Below, in pieces: positions 11,082 to 22,070 of a DNA stretch of 64,000 nt. The notes under the pieces were generated by a model. That model made no database searches. It was not told the DNA's origin and was given only the letters and a program-made list of their open reading frames with translations. Location of the stretch: assembly GCA_958299035.1 (NCBI GenBank), contig CATQJL010000112.1:52814463-52878462 (forward strand), read 5' to 3'. Position 1 is the stretch's first letter, and the number at the start of each line of letters is the position of its first letter. Position numbers and translations under genes: made by a program. Source of the stretch: Cylicocyclus nassatus (lineage: Eukaryota > Nematoda > Chromadorea > Rhabditida > Strongylidae).

Positions 11082-12555
11082 TTAGGTCGTCCCGAAAGTA
11101 ATTTCGCTTTTTTTAAACGGTTGCCACATTCGATGGAACAAACCTTTTTAAGAGATCTTGGTAGCGTTCAATGCAGAATTTCATTCTCTTTCTAAAGGTT
11201 GTAAAACTGTTGCAAAACAGTCAATGAACTTTCAGAAAATAACCAAAATCTGCGACCCATGCTTTTTGAGATGGTCAAGTTTCACGATTTTTTAAAACTT
11301 TCATATCAATCATCAAGAGGAGTTCAAGTGACGATTCGATAGAGCAAACCTCATAGAATACAGTATTTCTTTTTTTTCTTTCTCGTAGCTCGCCGTAATC
11401 TCTCAAAAGATTTTTTTAACAAAGCCATCCGATTTTGGCAGTCCCACCTCAGCCACAATCGCATCAAACATCAGTAATTACTCGGAATTTCAAGCTTTCA
11501 AGATGATATATTACTTAATATTGAATTTATAGAGCAAATGAGAGTTTACGGATTCGAAATATCAAATTTCGAGTTTTCCGGGTACAGCCTGGGGCTCCTT
11601 AAAAAATGAATTGTGATGATTTTATCTCAGAAAACTAAACGAATCGAAAACAAAGAACACCCATTAGAAAGAGGAGAAAATGCTGCATCAAACAGCTGTT
11701 CTTCCTTTGATGTTCTACAAGGATTTAGCTGTCCAAGTATGGAAATCGGTAGCATCAGTTAAAATTCTATTAAAAATGTATGACAACCTATGGAAAAGCC
11801 TGGGGCTGCACAGGGTGCAGCCTGGGGCTCCTTTAAAAATGAATTGGGATCATTTTATCCTCGAAAACTAAACGAATCGGGAACAAAACACCCATTAGAA
11901 AGAGGAGAAAATGCTGCATCAAACAGCTGTTCTTCCTTTGATGTTCTACAAGGATTTAGCTGTCCAAGTATGGAAATCGGTAGCATCAGTTAAAATTCTA
12001 TTAAAAATGTATGACAACCTATGGAAAAGCCTGGGGCTGCACAGGGTGCAGCCTGGGGCTCCTTTAAAAATGAATTAGGATCATTTTATCCCCGAAAACT
12101 AAACGAATCGGGAACAAAACACCCATTAGAAAGAGGAGAAAATGCTGCATCAAACAGCTGTTCTTCCTTCGATGTTCTACAAGGATTTAGCTGTCCAAGT
12201 ATGGAAATCGGTAGCATCAGTTAAAATTCTATTAAAAATGTATGACAACCTATGGAAAAGAGAAAAAAGTTGCACTGTATTACATAAAATTTACTCTATC
12301 GAATGTTTACTTGAACTCCTCCTGAGGATTGATATGAAAATTTTAAAAAATCGTGAAACTTGACCATCTCAAAAAGCATGGGTCGCAGATTTTGGTCATT
12401 TTCTGAAAGCTGATTGACTGTTTTGCAACGTTTTACAACCTTCAGAAAGAGAATGAAATTCTGCATCGAACGCTACCAAGATCTCTTGGAAAAGTTTGTT
12501 CCATCGAATGTGGCAACCGTTTGAAAAAAGCGAAAATACTTTAGGGATGACCTAA
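11082..12555. mobile_element. mariner-like MITE (TTAGGTCGTCCCG) with internal triplication
   Basis: Inverted counterpart of 3521-4522. It is 472 bp longer, chiefly because a 231 bp unit occurs three times in tandem. Confidence 0.75.
11584..12262 (+). repeat. 231 bp unit in three tandem copies
   Basis: The marker ATGCTGCATCAAACAGCTGT occurs at 11680, 11911 and 12142, exactly 231 bp apart. Each copy is flanked by CAGCCTGGGGCTCCTT-type sequence, and the copies differ at a few bases. The matching part of the left arm (about 3815-4025) has one copy. Confidence 0.9.
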
Positions 12556-12571
12556 TATATACACATATATA

Positions 12572-13287
12572 TTAGGTGGGTACGAAAGTTCTGTCGTTTC
12601 ATTTTCAAAAATTTGTAACTTCTCGAGATCATAACGGATTTGCTTGCTTGTAAATTTATTAGAAAGAATAAGTCTTCCGCTTTCAACTGCTGTTTTGTGG
12701 AGCTTCTGTTTCACACTGAATGCAGAGATAAAAATGGAAAACTAAGAACATGTAAACTTTGACTATTTTCAGTTAGGTCACCAAAAATCTGGAATACTGC
12801 AGAAAAATCTGAAATCGTCAGTACATATGTTTTTTGGCCTACTCTTTACAATTTTGAAGAGTTTGTGGTGTTTGGACGTCTCTGTGAGAAGTTATGATTT
12901 TCGCGAAAATTGACAAATTAATTAATTTGGCGTAATTTGGCGTTTTCCGCAGTAAACTCGAAAATCATAACTTCTCACAGAGACGTCCAAACACCACAAA
13001 TTCTTCACATTTGCAAAGAGTAGGCCAAAAAACATATGTACTGACGATTTCAGATTTTTCTGCAGCATTCTAGATTTTTGGTGAACTAACTTAAAATGGT
13101 CAGAGTTTACATGGTCTTAGTTTTCCATTTTTATCTCTGCACTCAATGTGAAACTGAAGCTACCCAAAACAGCAGTTGAAAGCGCAAGAATTATTCTCTC
13201 TAATAAAATTACAAGCAAGCAAATCCGTTGAGATCTCGCGAAGCTACAAAATTTTGAAGAAACGACAGAACTTTCGGACCCACCTAA
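12572..13287. mobile_element. mariner-like MITE (TTAGGTGGGT), mirror copy
   Basis: Inverted counterpart of 2785-3500, with the same TIRs and the same central TTAATTAATTTG foldback. Confidence 0.75.
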
Positions 13288-13293
13288 TATATA

Positions 13294-13948
13294 CAGGGTG
13301 TTCCAAAATAATGTGCACACTGTTTGGTTTTAAATAACTCTCCTATTATGAGGTTTTTCGAGAATCGGTAAGCGCCATTTTGTAGAGCTGGCTTCAACTC
13401 AGATTTGCATTATAGAGCGAATCACCGACCGCTCTTCATTACTGTAGGATTACGGTAGAAACTTGAAAGAGGGTTTTGGGCTACGAAAGGCCATATTTTG
13501 CCTCAGAAAAGAATCAAAACAGTCTGAAAGCTTTTACACTAGGCTAATTAGAGTTGCTGATTATAAGTGTAAAGTTCCCAACCTATTATGATGCTTTATT
13601 GAAGAGTTATGCCAGGTAAGAGGTAGCGACCATTTTTTCAATGTTTCTAAAAAGTGCGGTTACACCAATTAGAAAGCTTCGTAATCTTGTGAATAGTAGA
13701 TTATTAAGCTCAGCGTCCATCATAACCTTATTACACAAGTTTCCACAATTTTTTTCCACAGTGAAACCATATGTTCCAAGTTTCCACCGTAATCCTACAG
13801 TAATGAAGAGCGGTCGGTGATTCGCTCTATAATGCAAATCTAAGTTGAAGCCAGCTCTACAAAATGGCGCTTACCGCTTCTCGAAAGACCTCTTAATAAG
13901 AGAGTTATTCAAAATCAAAGAGTGTGCACATTATTTTGGGACACCCTG
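13294..13948. mobile_element. Tc1/mariner-like MITE (CAGGGTGTTCC/TCCC), mirror copy
   Basis: Inverted counterpart of 2124-2778, bounded by TATATA on both sides. Confidence 0.75.
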
Positions 13949-13956
13949 TATATATA

Positions 13957-14907
13957 CAGGGTGTGGAAAAAATACTCTCCCTCAAAATATAGTTCAAAAA
14001 ATCGGCGTGATTCACAGGTTTTTCTGGTAAATTTGACATAATTCCCAAGAGGTGGATATATTCTAGCATTTTACAAAAACTGGCCTCAAAATTTTACGAA
14101 GGGACCCGGCGGCAAATTCCTTTTCGCAGCCCATTTTATATCAAATCTTGCAACTCCCCATTACAGATGCGCAGAAGTGTGAAGATTTTTGTGAAATTTT
14201 TTGTTTGTCACGCGGAATTGAGAAATCCTCCACTGGTTAAGGAATGTGGTAGTGGGCACCGAAATATTGTGAAAGTAGCCAGTCAGCAGCTGCACTAGAA
14301 GAAAAGTTGTGAATTTTTCTATCGTGGAAGTGGCTGCGGCGCAGCAGAGTCCGTTCAGAAAACGTGGCACAGAGACTAGGTATAATCGTTTATCGCCCCA
14401 AAATCGTGCTGTAGATAAAGTCCGATGCTCTTTTATTCCTGTCACTTTTTGGTATAATCTGGGACCTTGAGTCATAATATGGATCCAATTCGTTACGCAA
14501 GCGCAGTCCTGACTCGCCTCTTTTCGAATAATTTCGCGGATTGCGTGTGATACAATCTTCCTTATTTGACCAAAACAAGAATCACCAATCCATAGTTCAT
14601 CTATAGTGGGTATAGAATATTGGAGAAGAAATCATGCGCTACACACCAGCTTGATTTGAACCTTATTAATGCTGGTGGTATAGTTACGGTCCAAAATTGC
14701 ACTTGTATGCTATCGGCGCATGGTTAATGTTCTTGCGCGCTTTTATCACTTGTTCAAATAGACAGAAGCAAACAGTTTCAAATCAAACTTATCTTTATCT
14801 AATTTCAAGGACCTCCCTACGTATGGGAATCAAAAAACTACAGATTTGCTTTGTGTTTAAGGTATTTCAGGGGACAAGTTGGAGGGACAGTACTTTTTCC
14901 GCACCCT
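13957..14907. mobile_element. mariner-like MITE (CAGGGTGTGGAAAA), mirror copy
   Basis: Inverted counterpart of 1143-2115. It lacks a short AAATTCAAATTAAAATTCAC-like stretch that the left copy carries near 1745, a clear arm-specific indel. Confidence 0.65.
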
Positions 14908-15657
14908 ATATATATATATCCTTACTATAATGTACACTTGATCATTTCAAGCGCGACGGCAGAGCTTTCTGCGTCCCTCCTATCCTTAACCGCACGAACG
15001 AGGAGTGTCCAGCTTGCGATCGAATCCAGAAAAAGGAATGTGAAAATATAACGCCCTTCAACGATGACCAGAGGAGAGGCCAGATGCCATTATGTCGGCG
15101 AGAGATTTGCTCGCACTACGGGTCCCGTCACGCAGCGTATATTTTTCAAGTTTGAGCTATGCGCTACGAATTGACGCTTTGATGCGGATGTCACAATCAC
15201 AATCATTAACTTTGTGTTCTGGTTTCAGAATGATGACTCTCATATCTTATTTTGAATCAGGGTGACGACTCTCATATCTTATTTTGAATGTTTCGCATTC
15301 TTCTATGCGATCACGCGATCACGCGACCCCTTAGTATCATACCCTATATAAAGCGCGAAGAAGTCGTAGATGTCAACAAGTTTGTATGACCGCTTCAAAG
15401 CGGTAGTGAAGTGGGTGCATTTCGGGTGCTAATGTGTTGCTCACCCGTTGTTTATCCTTATATGCGGCACACCTAGCAAAGTACAGCTCTAATGTCATCA
15501 AGAATATGACGTTACGTCTGGCACATCGGTTTTGGTCTGTTTCCAGTACTTTCCATGCATCATAGACATGCCTGCCTTTGATTTCAACTCACTCATCAGC
15601 GTGGCATTCTCAAAATCTTTAAGTTTGTCTATTCATCTCCCCTCATCCACCTACCTC
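14908..15657. other. outermost right-arm segment, no gene seen
   Basis: Mirror of 393-1142, including the 32 bp tandem pair (about 15225-15288). I see no coding signal. Confidence 0.5.
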
Positions 15658-15797
15658 AGTCGACGTTACCCCCCCCCCCCCCGTCGACGTTTTTGGGAGG
15701 TGAGTGTCCGGCACTACCACCTTCACTTTTGGCCGGTCAGTGGTAGCTGGAACCACCTTCACTTTTGGGGGGCCCGGCTCCACCTATCGCACCTCTG
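15658..15797 (-). mobile_element. truncated end of hAT-like foldback element
   Basis: On the minus strand this starts CAGAGGTGCGATAG at 15797 and runs through two AAAAGTGAAGGTGG motifs and a GTCGAC-flanked poly-G tract. It matches 22071-22210 and is cut at 15658. The adjacent 15798-15805 is the 8 bp target copy GTGTCGAG in Helitron sequence. Only the first 140 bp of the element remain. Confidence 0.85.
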
Positions 15798-17577
15798 CTC
15801 GACACCGACGCTTCCGACAATGTGTTATCCCAATGTTCATCGCTTTCCAGCAAACCCAACTTCTGACATGCTTCTCTGTAAGTCTGACACTGCTTTCCAT
15901 CCACACTTTTCATGAATGAGAACAATGTTGGTCCTCTTATTGTGTGAAGTAAGAGCCGAAAATAATAGCATTCTGCATTGTCAGGATGAACTGTATATAC
16001 ACGTCCTATAGCATCTGCAGCGCGCACTTCCTGCCCCGGTACCATTGTTCCCTGTTTTCTTCTGCAAAACTTCTTTGTTGCTTTGTTCCAAGTGTAAAAT
16101 TTTGGAACTTCTGGATACAACAACGTTCTTGCAGAAGCATCGTCCTGACATAACTGAAGGAACGCCGTTAGAGTTGTAGCAAGTGGTTGAGCAGCTCTTT
16201 CTTGTGCGTTGTCGGCTGTGAAATAAACGCGTTATCCATTCTCCAAGTGAACACAAAGATGAAGAACAGGTGGGTACCGATCGTGTATGTTGAAATTTAA
16301 TATTCGTCAAACGGCCTCATTACTGCTGATATATCTTCCTAGTTGATAGGTTGATATCTCATCAATGGGTCTGTTTTGGTTTTCAATCCTAAACACGGCC
16401 ATGTCTCCGCCTTTGTTAATGTACTTGCAGATATATTTGATGGATTTTACGGAATTGCAATACTCAACGTTGATGTGGGCCTGGAACATCTTTGAGAGCA
16501 ACGGCGTGTATTGTACAACCCATCTATTATCTATTGTCACTTCTGTCATCTGCCCATCTATCCTCACTCTAACTTTCGTAGTGTATCCTCCATCTTCCGG
16601 TCTTCTTCTTCGGTACAGAGGATAGCCATCATTTCCTGTCTGAGTCTCTAAAAGTGTTTGGCGAGGATATTTCTTGGAACACTTTCCGTCTTTCATGCAT
16701 GGTGAATTTGGATTCAATGGTCCACACGTCCGTGGATCATATTTTTGGAGATAACATCGTATAGCAACGGATCGTTTTCCGGATCCGGAAACTCAGCCGA
16801 GATAACATCGTCTATCTGAGTTGTACAAATCTTATCCTTCAACCATATCAGAATGTGCGCATGCGGAAGACCCCTTTTTTGCCACTCAATCGACATCCAA
16901 CATTGAGTCTCTCCATAAACATGATTTTCGTTATGACGTCCATCAGTTTATCAAATTTTTGCTTAAAGACTCGTGCTGTCAAATCATGCCGATCGGCAGG
17001 ATCGGCAGGCGTTTGGCCAGGCATCAGCTCCTGAGTTACTTCAGTCCATTTCGGGTTGCACGTGAAAGTAATGAATAGATTTGGACGCCCGTGATTTCTC
17101 ACGTAGCACATAGCATCCTGAGCATATTCATGCATATGCCTTGGACTGCCAGTGAATGTTGCTGGCAATATCACCATTTGTCCTATCTCTCTGCTGTTCA
17201 AATCATTAGCAACAGCATCCCTCAGATGAATGTAATCCTCCACTCTCAACTTTTTTTGATTAAGCCGAATGTACAGAAGACGCTCAGCTTCAATTTTGGC
17301 ATACATATCGACAATGAATTGATGAAACAACTGAGAACATTTTAAGACGTGATTAGCCGAAGTAGTTCTCATCATTATACGATACGCGTAGAAGTCCATG
17401 GCTGAGACCTTCTTGTTTGTATACCTTCCAGTATTTGGATCAAACTGTTTTAAATTGAAATGGTAACCATCTTCTCCTTCCCAGAACAGCAATGGTACTG
17501 CAGAGCGTCATATAAACCTATGAGTCTCTGAGATACGCTGCAGATCTCCGCCTTTTTTTTGAATCACAATATCGCGT
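15658..17577 (-). repeat. left arm of Helitron inverted duplication
   Basis: Matches the reverse complement of 20431-22210 (Rep part of a Helitron plus the hAT-like end). The two copies share frameshifts, for example at a GGCAAAAAAGGGGTC run, and differ by private ones. The right copy has also lost about 140 bp next to the hAT insertion site. Confidence 0.9.
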
Positions 17578-18757
17578 CCGTTAAATTCTTCTCCAATCAT
17601 GACAATCGCTACTTCATAGGTACACGGCGCATTAATTCGCCTTCCGTGCTCACCTGCTGGCCTTTTGTCTGCATAGATCACTATTCTATGCTCATCTGTC
17701 GGCATATTGTCTAATGCGGTTTTAAACATACGTACCAAGGGGTTTCGCTGATGTAGCAGCTTCTGCAAACTCAAGACGATATCCTCCCTAACGCCAGGTA
17801 CATTGGCGCATCGTTTATTTGCCTGCACTTGCTCATTGGAAACAAAATAGAGCTGTAAAAATTTTGGTTCCTGATTTGCGGCGGGCAGTAGCGACCCAGC
17901 TCTGTGATACACCTGTCCTTTGATTTTGAAAGTTGGCATAAACCCACTTTATTCGATCACTGCGGTGGTTCCGAATGATGTCATTTGAAAGCTTGAGTTA
18001 TACTTCCTAATGTTTTGCAAGAAATGCCGTGACTCTTGGGTTGTGCCATTCAAATATGAACACAACGGTTCAGGTGGATCTCTCAAAAGGGGCAGTTTAA
18101 CTTTGCCGTTAGAGCAGCACATACCTGGTGCCTCGCCTGCAAATTTCCTATCGACAGTGAGCACATATCACATCGATTTCTCCTATTACCACTTTAGGGT
18201 GCGCGGAGAATTCAATTCTAGGGTCATAGCTAAAAGCTGCCCTTCTTAGATCCATCCATCTGCTTGCACTGCCCGTATTCGACGCTGCCGTTCAGACTGC
18301 AGCCGGACTTCACGTTCCTCAACTGTCTCTTCACCACGTCGCACTGCTACTCGTCTTCGATTAGCTTCAAGTCTCTCCATACGTTGCTCCTGTGTCTCTT
18401 CAGCTCGTCGCGTAGCCGCTCGTTTCCGAACCGCATCAAGTCTGCTCATACGCTGTTCCTGTGTCTCCTTAGCCCGTTCCATAGCCATCCTGTTTCTATT
18501 TTTTTTCACGCCGGATACCCTGCTCGCCTGGAAATTGCTCAGAAATTTCTGTTCCACTTACCTCTTTCATTCTCTTCACTTTAGGATCTGTACTTTTAAC
18601 ACAATTTCTTTCAAGCGGCATTGTGGTAGCTGTGAAAAAAGTAATAGAAAGTTTCAATAACCTTTGACATGTCCTTATTTCCCTAACGTCAACTCCTGTA
18701 TGTACACCTGGCAAGCAGGATGAATGATAACAATGATGAGCAGTTGGTTTCGTCAAA
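15798..18757 (-). pseudogene. Helitron Rep (RepHel N-terminal half), broken
   Basis: The order on the minus strand is: an N-terminal coiled segment with repeated ETQEQRM units (18246-18557); a CCSNGKVKLP...NGTTQESRHFLQNIRKYN block (17949-18164) typical of Helitron proteins; a conserved N-terminal region (17508-17939); the Helitron-like-N region (16848-17492); the HUH metal-binding motif in GLPHAHILIW (near 16850); and the KYICKYINKG tyrosine region (near 16430). In family terms HUH plus tyrosines nick and join single strands in rolling-circle transposition. Several frameshifts and a stop near 17510 break the reading. The coding sequence ends at a hAT insertion site, and the helicase half is absent from this copy. 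Confidence 0.85.
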
Positions 18758-19901
18758 CCAAGAAATTTTGAAAAACTATGAAGCTATATCAAAAAACAGG
18801 CTTCTTCTTCTCAGTATAAAACACGTCTGCTCTTCATTGACTCAAACATATTGATAGAAGTGCAAAGGATGCAGAGGTTGTACAGACTATGCTTGCTGCC
18901 TGCATGTGTTGAATTTGCAAATTGCAACACTGGCAGACCGCGTGGCGACCGAGATCGCATGAGGCTAAGGCCTAAAGCAAATGCAGGAACAAAAGTGGAA
19001 GTCGCTTGCAGACTATTCATATGCAGTTTGTAAAACTCAAACAATGTCTCCTTAGGAAATTTTTGGAGAACGACTATAGACCTACATCACAAATACTTGC
19101 TTTAACAGGCTTCTTTGCACGAATGGAACTCGAAATGAAACATGCCTTGCTGTTCATTGACATTTGAATAAACAAACTGATAGCGAGCTGGCATCCTAAA
19201 AGATATAGAGAAATTTATAGATACCAGTGCGTCACCTCTGCTTCAGCCTCTGGAGAGGCTTGCACTGACTCTACTATCTATGTGCCTTTCTGATTCTCTT
19301 GAAATCGGCCCAAATCAATGGCTCCCAGTGCGTCATCTCTGCTTCGCAAAGGCTCGCACTGACTCTACTATCCGTGTTGCCTTACTCGTCCTCGTAAAAT
19401 CGTGGCACTGGAACTCACCGCGCTATGCCGGCTAATACGAATAAAATGCAAACAACCACTCATTTAGAAAGCTTCTCTACGTGAGATCGGGATCGCGTGG
19501 ATGAAACTTTTCGCAGGAAGACAAATGCAAATTTGAATAGGTCTTTGAATATGTCATGTCTTGGTAGCCGCCATAAAGGCAATAGTCACCGAGAATTACA
19601 TCTCTGTGCGAAAATCTTCTCAAATGCTTGGCTGGAACCTTGGCAAATTGAATAAAATTTAATTACGCAACCAATTCGTCTTGGCGCCGTTTTTTCGTCT
19701 TGGCGCTGTTTTACTATGTAATGAACTTTTGATTAATTTTCGGGCTAAGGTCCATCGCTTGCATATTTGCTTACCAAACACATTCAGGACTTCGCAAAAA
19801 CTTCCGTTACGAACCCAATTTTGAGGGACAAAAGCCAGGCGGATCCGTTTGGTGCGCAATTTCTGAGGGTCCACTCAACAAATCTACTCGTTTGCATGTT
19901 A
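18758..19901. other. Helitron 5' flank/spacer, no gene seen
   Basis: The sequence upstream of the Helitron N-terminus has no recognisable gene. It contains an imperfect direct repeat, CAGTGCGTCAYCTCTGCTTC...GCACTGACTCTACTATC, at 19225-19286 and 19325-19380. A short CGTCTTGGCGCYGTTTT motif is doubled near 19677-19712. I could not place a Helitron 5' TC terminus. Confidence 0.5.
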
Positions 19902-20103
19902 GGCCCCGGTCAGACTTCACGCGACTCAATCGTCGCGACCAAATCGCCAAGATTTCCATTCATTTTCATTTCACATTCAAAAATTTCGGTCTGGAAAAGT
20001 ATCACAATCGAATGCAAGTTGATCTGCATGGAATGATATTGTAACAGTTGTCTCCTCGCGATTCAGTCGCGACGATCAAATCGCGTGAAGTCTGCCCGGG
20101 GCC
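19902..20103. mobile_element. 202 bp PIF/Harbinger-like MITE, TSD TTA
   Basis: TIRs begin GGCCCCGGTCAGACTTCACG on the left and GGCCCCGGGCAGACTTCACG on the right (as reverse complement), with ATCGTCGCGAC blocks inside. TTA flanks both ends (19899-19901, 20104-20106). A 3 bp TWA duplication is the usual PIF/Harbinger signature. The family assignment is inferred from size, TIR and TSD only. Confidence 0.75.
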
Positions 20104-20205
20104 TTAGACTTTCATAAAGGTAGCATGCGCTATGCAAAATTAGGGCTTAGAACGCTGGCTGGAACACGCTCTACGAATTTCGTAACAGACGGACACACAC
20201 ATACC

Positions 20206-20428
20206 CTGCACACCCTGCACAACCTGCACAACCTGCACACCCTGCACAACCTGCACACCCTGCACACCCTGCACACCGTGAACACCCTGTACACCCTGCA
20301 CGCCCTGCACACCCTGCACACCCTGCACACTCTGCACACCCTGCACACCTTGAACACCCTGCACACCCTGCACACCCTGCACACCCTAATCACCGTGAAC
20401 ACCCTGCACACCCTGCACACTCTGCACA
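20206..20428 (+). repeat. CACCCTGCA minisatellite
   Basis: About 24 imperfect copies of a 9 bp unit CACCCTGCA (variants CAACCTGCA, CACCGTGAA, CACTCTGCA) lie in tandem. The array ends within a few bases of the start of the inverted Helitron copy at 20431. The open frames through it are products of the repeat and are not treated as genes. Confidence 0.95.
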
Positions 20429-20430
20429 CC

Positions 20431-22062
20431 ACGCGATATTGTGATTCAAAAAAGGGGCGGAGATCTGCAGCGTATCTCAGAGACTCACAGGTTATATGAC
20501 GCTCTGCAGTACCCATTGCTGTTCTGGGAAGGAGAAGATGGTTACCATTTCAATTTAAAACAGTTTGATCCAAATACTGGAAGGTATACAAACAAGAAGG
20601 TCTCAGCCATGGACTTCTACGCGTATCGTATGATGATGAGAACTACTTCGGCTAATCACGTCTTAAAATGTTCTCAGTTGTTTCATCAATTCATTGTCGA
20701 TATGTATGCCAAAATTGAAGCTGAGCGTCTTCTGACATTCGGCTTAATCAAAAAAAGTTGAGAGTGGAGGATTACATTCATCTGAGGGATGCTGTTGCTA
20801 ATGATGTGAACAGCAGAGAGATAGGACAAATGGTGATATTGCCAGCAACATTCACTGGCAGTCCAAGGCATATGCATGAATATGCTCAGGATGCTATGTG
20901 CTACGTGAGAAATCACGGGCGTCCAAATCTATTCATTACTTTCACGTGCAACCCGAAATGGACTGAAGTAACTCAGGAGCTGATGCCTGGCCAAACGCCT
21001 GCCGATCCTGCCGATCGGCATGACTTGACAGCACGAGTCTTTAAGCAAAAATTTGATAAACTGATGGACGTCATAACGAAAATCATGTTTATGGAGAGAC
21101 TCAATGTTGGATGTCGATTGAGTGGCAAAAAAGGGGTCTTCCGCATGCGCACATTCTGATATGGTTGAAGGATAAGATTTGTACAACTCAGATAGACGAT
21201 GTTATCTCGGCTGAGTTTCCGGATCCGGAAAACGATCCGTTGCTATACGATGTTATCTCCAAAAATATGATCCACGGACGTGTGGACCATTGAATCCAAA
21301 TTCACCATGCATGAAAGACGGAAAGTGTTCCAAGAAATATCCTCGCCAAACACTTTTAGAGACTCAGACAGGAAATGATGGCTATCCTCTGTACCGAAGA
21401 AGAAGACCGGAAGATGGAGGATATACTACGAAAGTTAAAGTGAGGATAGATGGGCAGATGACAGAAGTGACAATAGATAATAGATGGGTTGTACCATACA
21501 CGCCGTTGCTCTCAAAGATGTTCCAGGCCCACATCAACGTTGAGTATTGCAATTCCGTAAAATCCATCAAATATATCTGCAAGTACATTAACAAAGGCGG
21601 AGACATGGCCGTGTTTAGGATTGAAAACCAAAACAGACCCATTGATGAGATATCAACCTATCAACTAGGAAGATATATCAGCAGTAATGAGGCCGTTTGA
21701 CGAATATTAAATTTCAACATACACGATCGGTACCCACCTGTTCTTCATCTTTGTGTTCACTTGGAGAATGGATAACGCGTTTATTTCACAGCCGACAACG
21801 CACAAGAAAGAGCTGCTCAACCACTTGCTACAACTCTAACGGCGTTCCTTCAGTTATGTCAGGACGATGCTTCTGCAAGAACGTTGTTGTATCCAGAAGT
21901 TCCAAAATTTTACACTTGGAACAAAGCAACAAAGAAGTTTTGCAGAAGAAAACAGGGAACAATGGTACCGGGGCAGGAAGTGCGCGCTGCAAATGCTATA
22001 GGACGTGTATATACAGTTCATCCTGACAATGCAGAATGCTATTATTTTCGGCTCTTACTTCG
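20431..22062 (+). pseudogene. Helitron Rep fragment, inverted copy
   Basis: Plus-strand copy of the Rep region, truncated at its 5' side where the minisatellite begins. It retains the Helitron-like-N region (20441-21159), HUH motif (GLPHAH, near 21140) and KYICKYINKG region (near 21575). A private 1-base deletion near 20745 shifts frame, and about 140 bp present in the minus-strand copy (15809-15946) are missing just before 22062. It is followed by the 8 bp target GTGTTGAG and the hAT-like insertion, after which the helicase half continues at 23703. Confidence 0.85.
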
Positions 22063-22070
22063 GTGTTGAG

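Larger units (their letters stand above)
9059..15657 (-). repeat. right arm of giant inverted repeat
   Basis: Reverse-complement partner of 393-6535, with the same order of MITEs inverted. It differs by a 231 bp tandem triplication (11584-12262) and scattered point differences. It ends abruptly at 15657, where the next base belongs to the end of a hAT-like element inserted in the Helitron. GAG is shared at the breakpoint. Confidence 0.9.

Noticed and set aside
15532..15919. Open frames spanning the palindrome/hAT junction
   Set aside because: They cross the 15657 breakpoint, fusing unrelated sequences, and lie antisense to the Helitron Rep.
20206..20428. CRISPR-like array
   Set aside because: Units are 9 bp in direct tandem with no spacers. 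This is a minisatellite in a eukaryotic genome.
20125..20516. Open frames on both strands with LHTLHT or VCRVCR repeats
   Set aside because: They are translations of the 9 bp CACCCTGCA minisatellite (a multiple of three stays open in every frame), with no start context or conservation.
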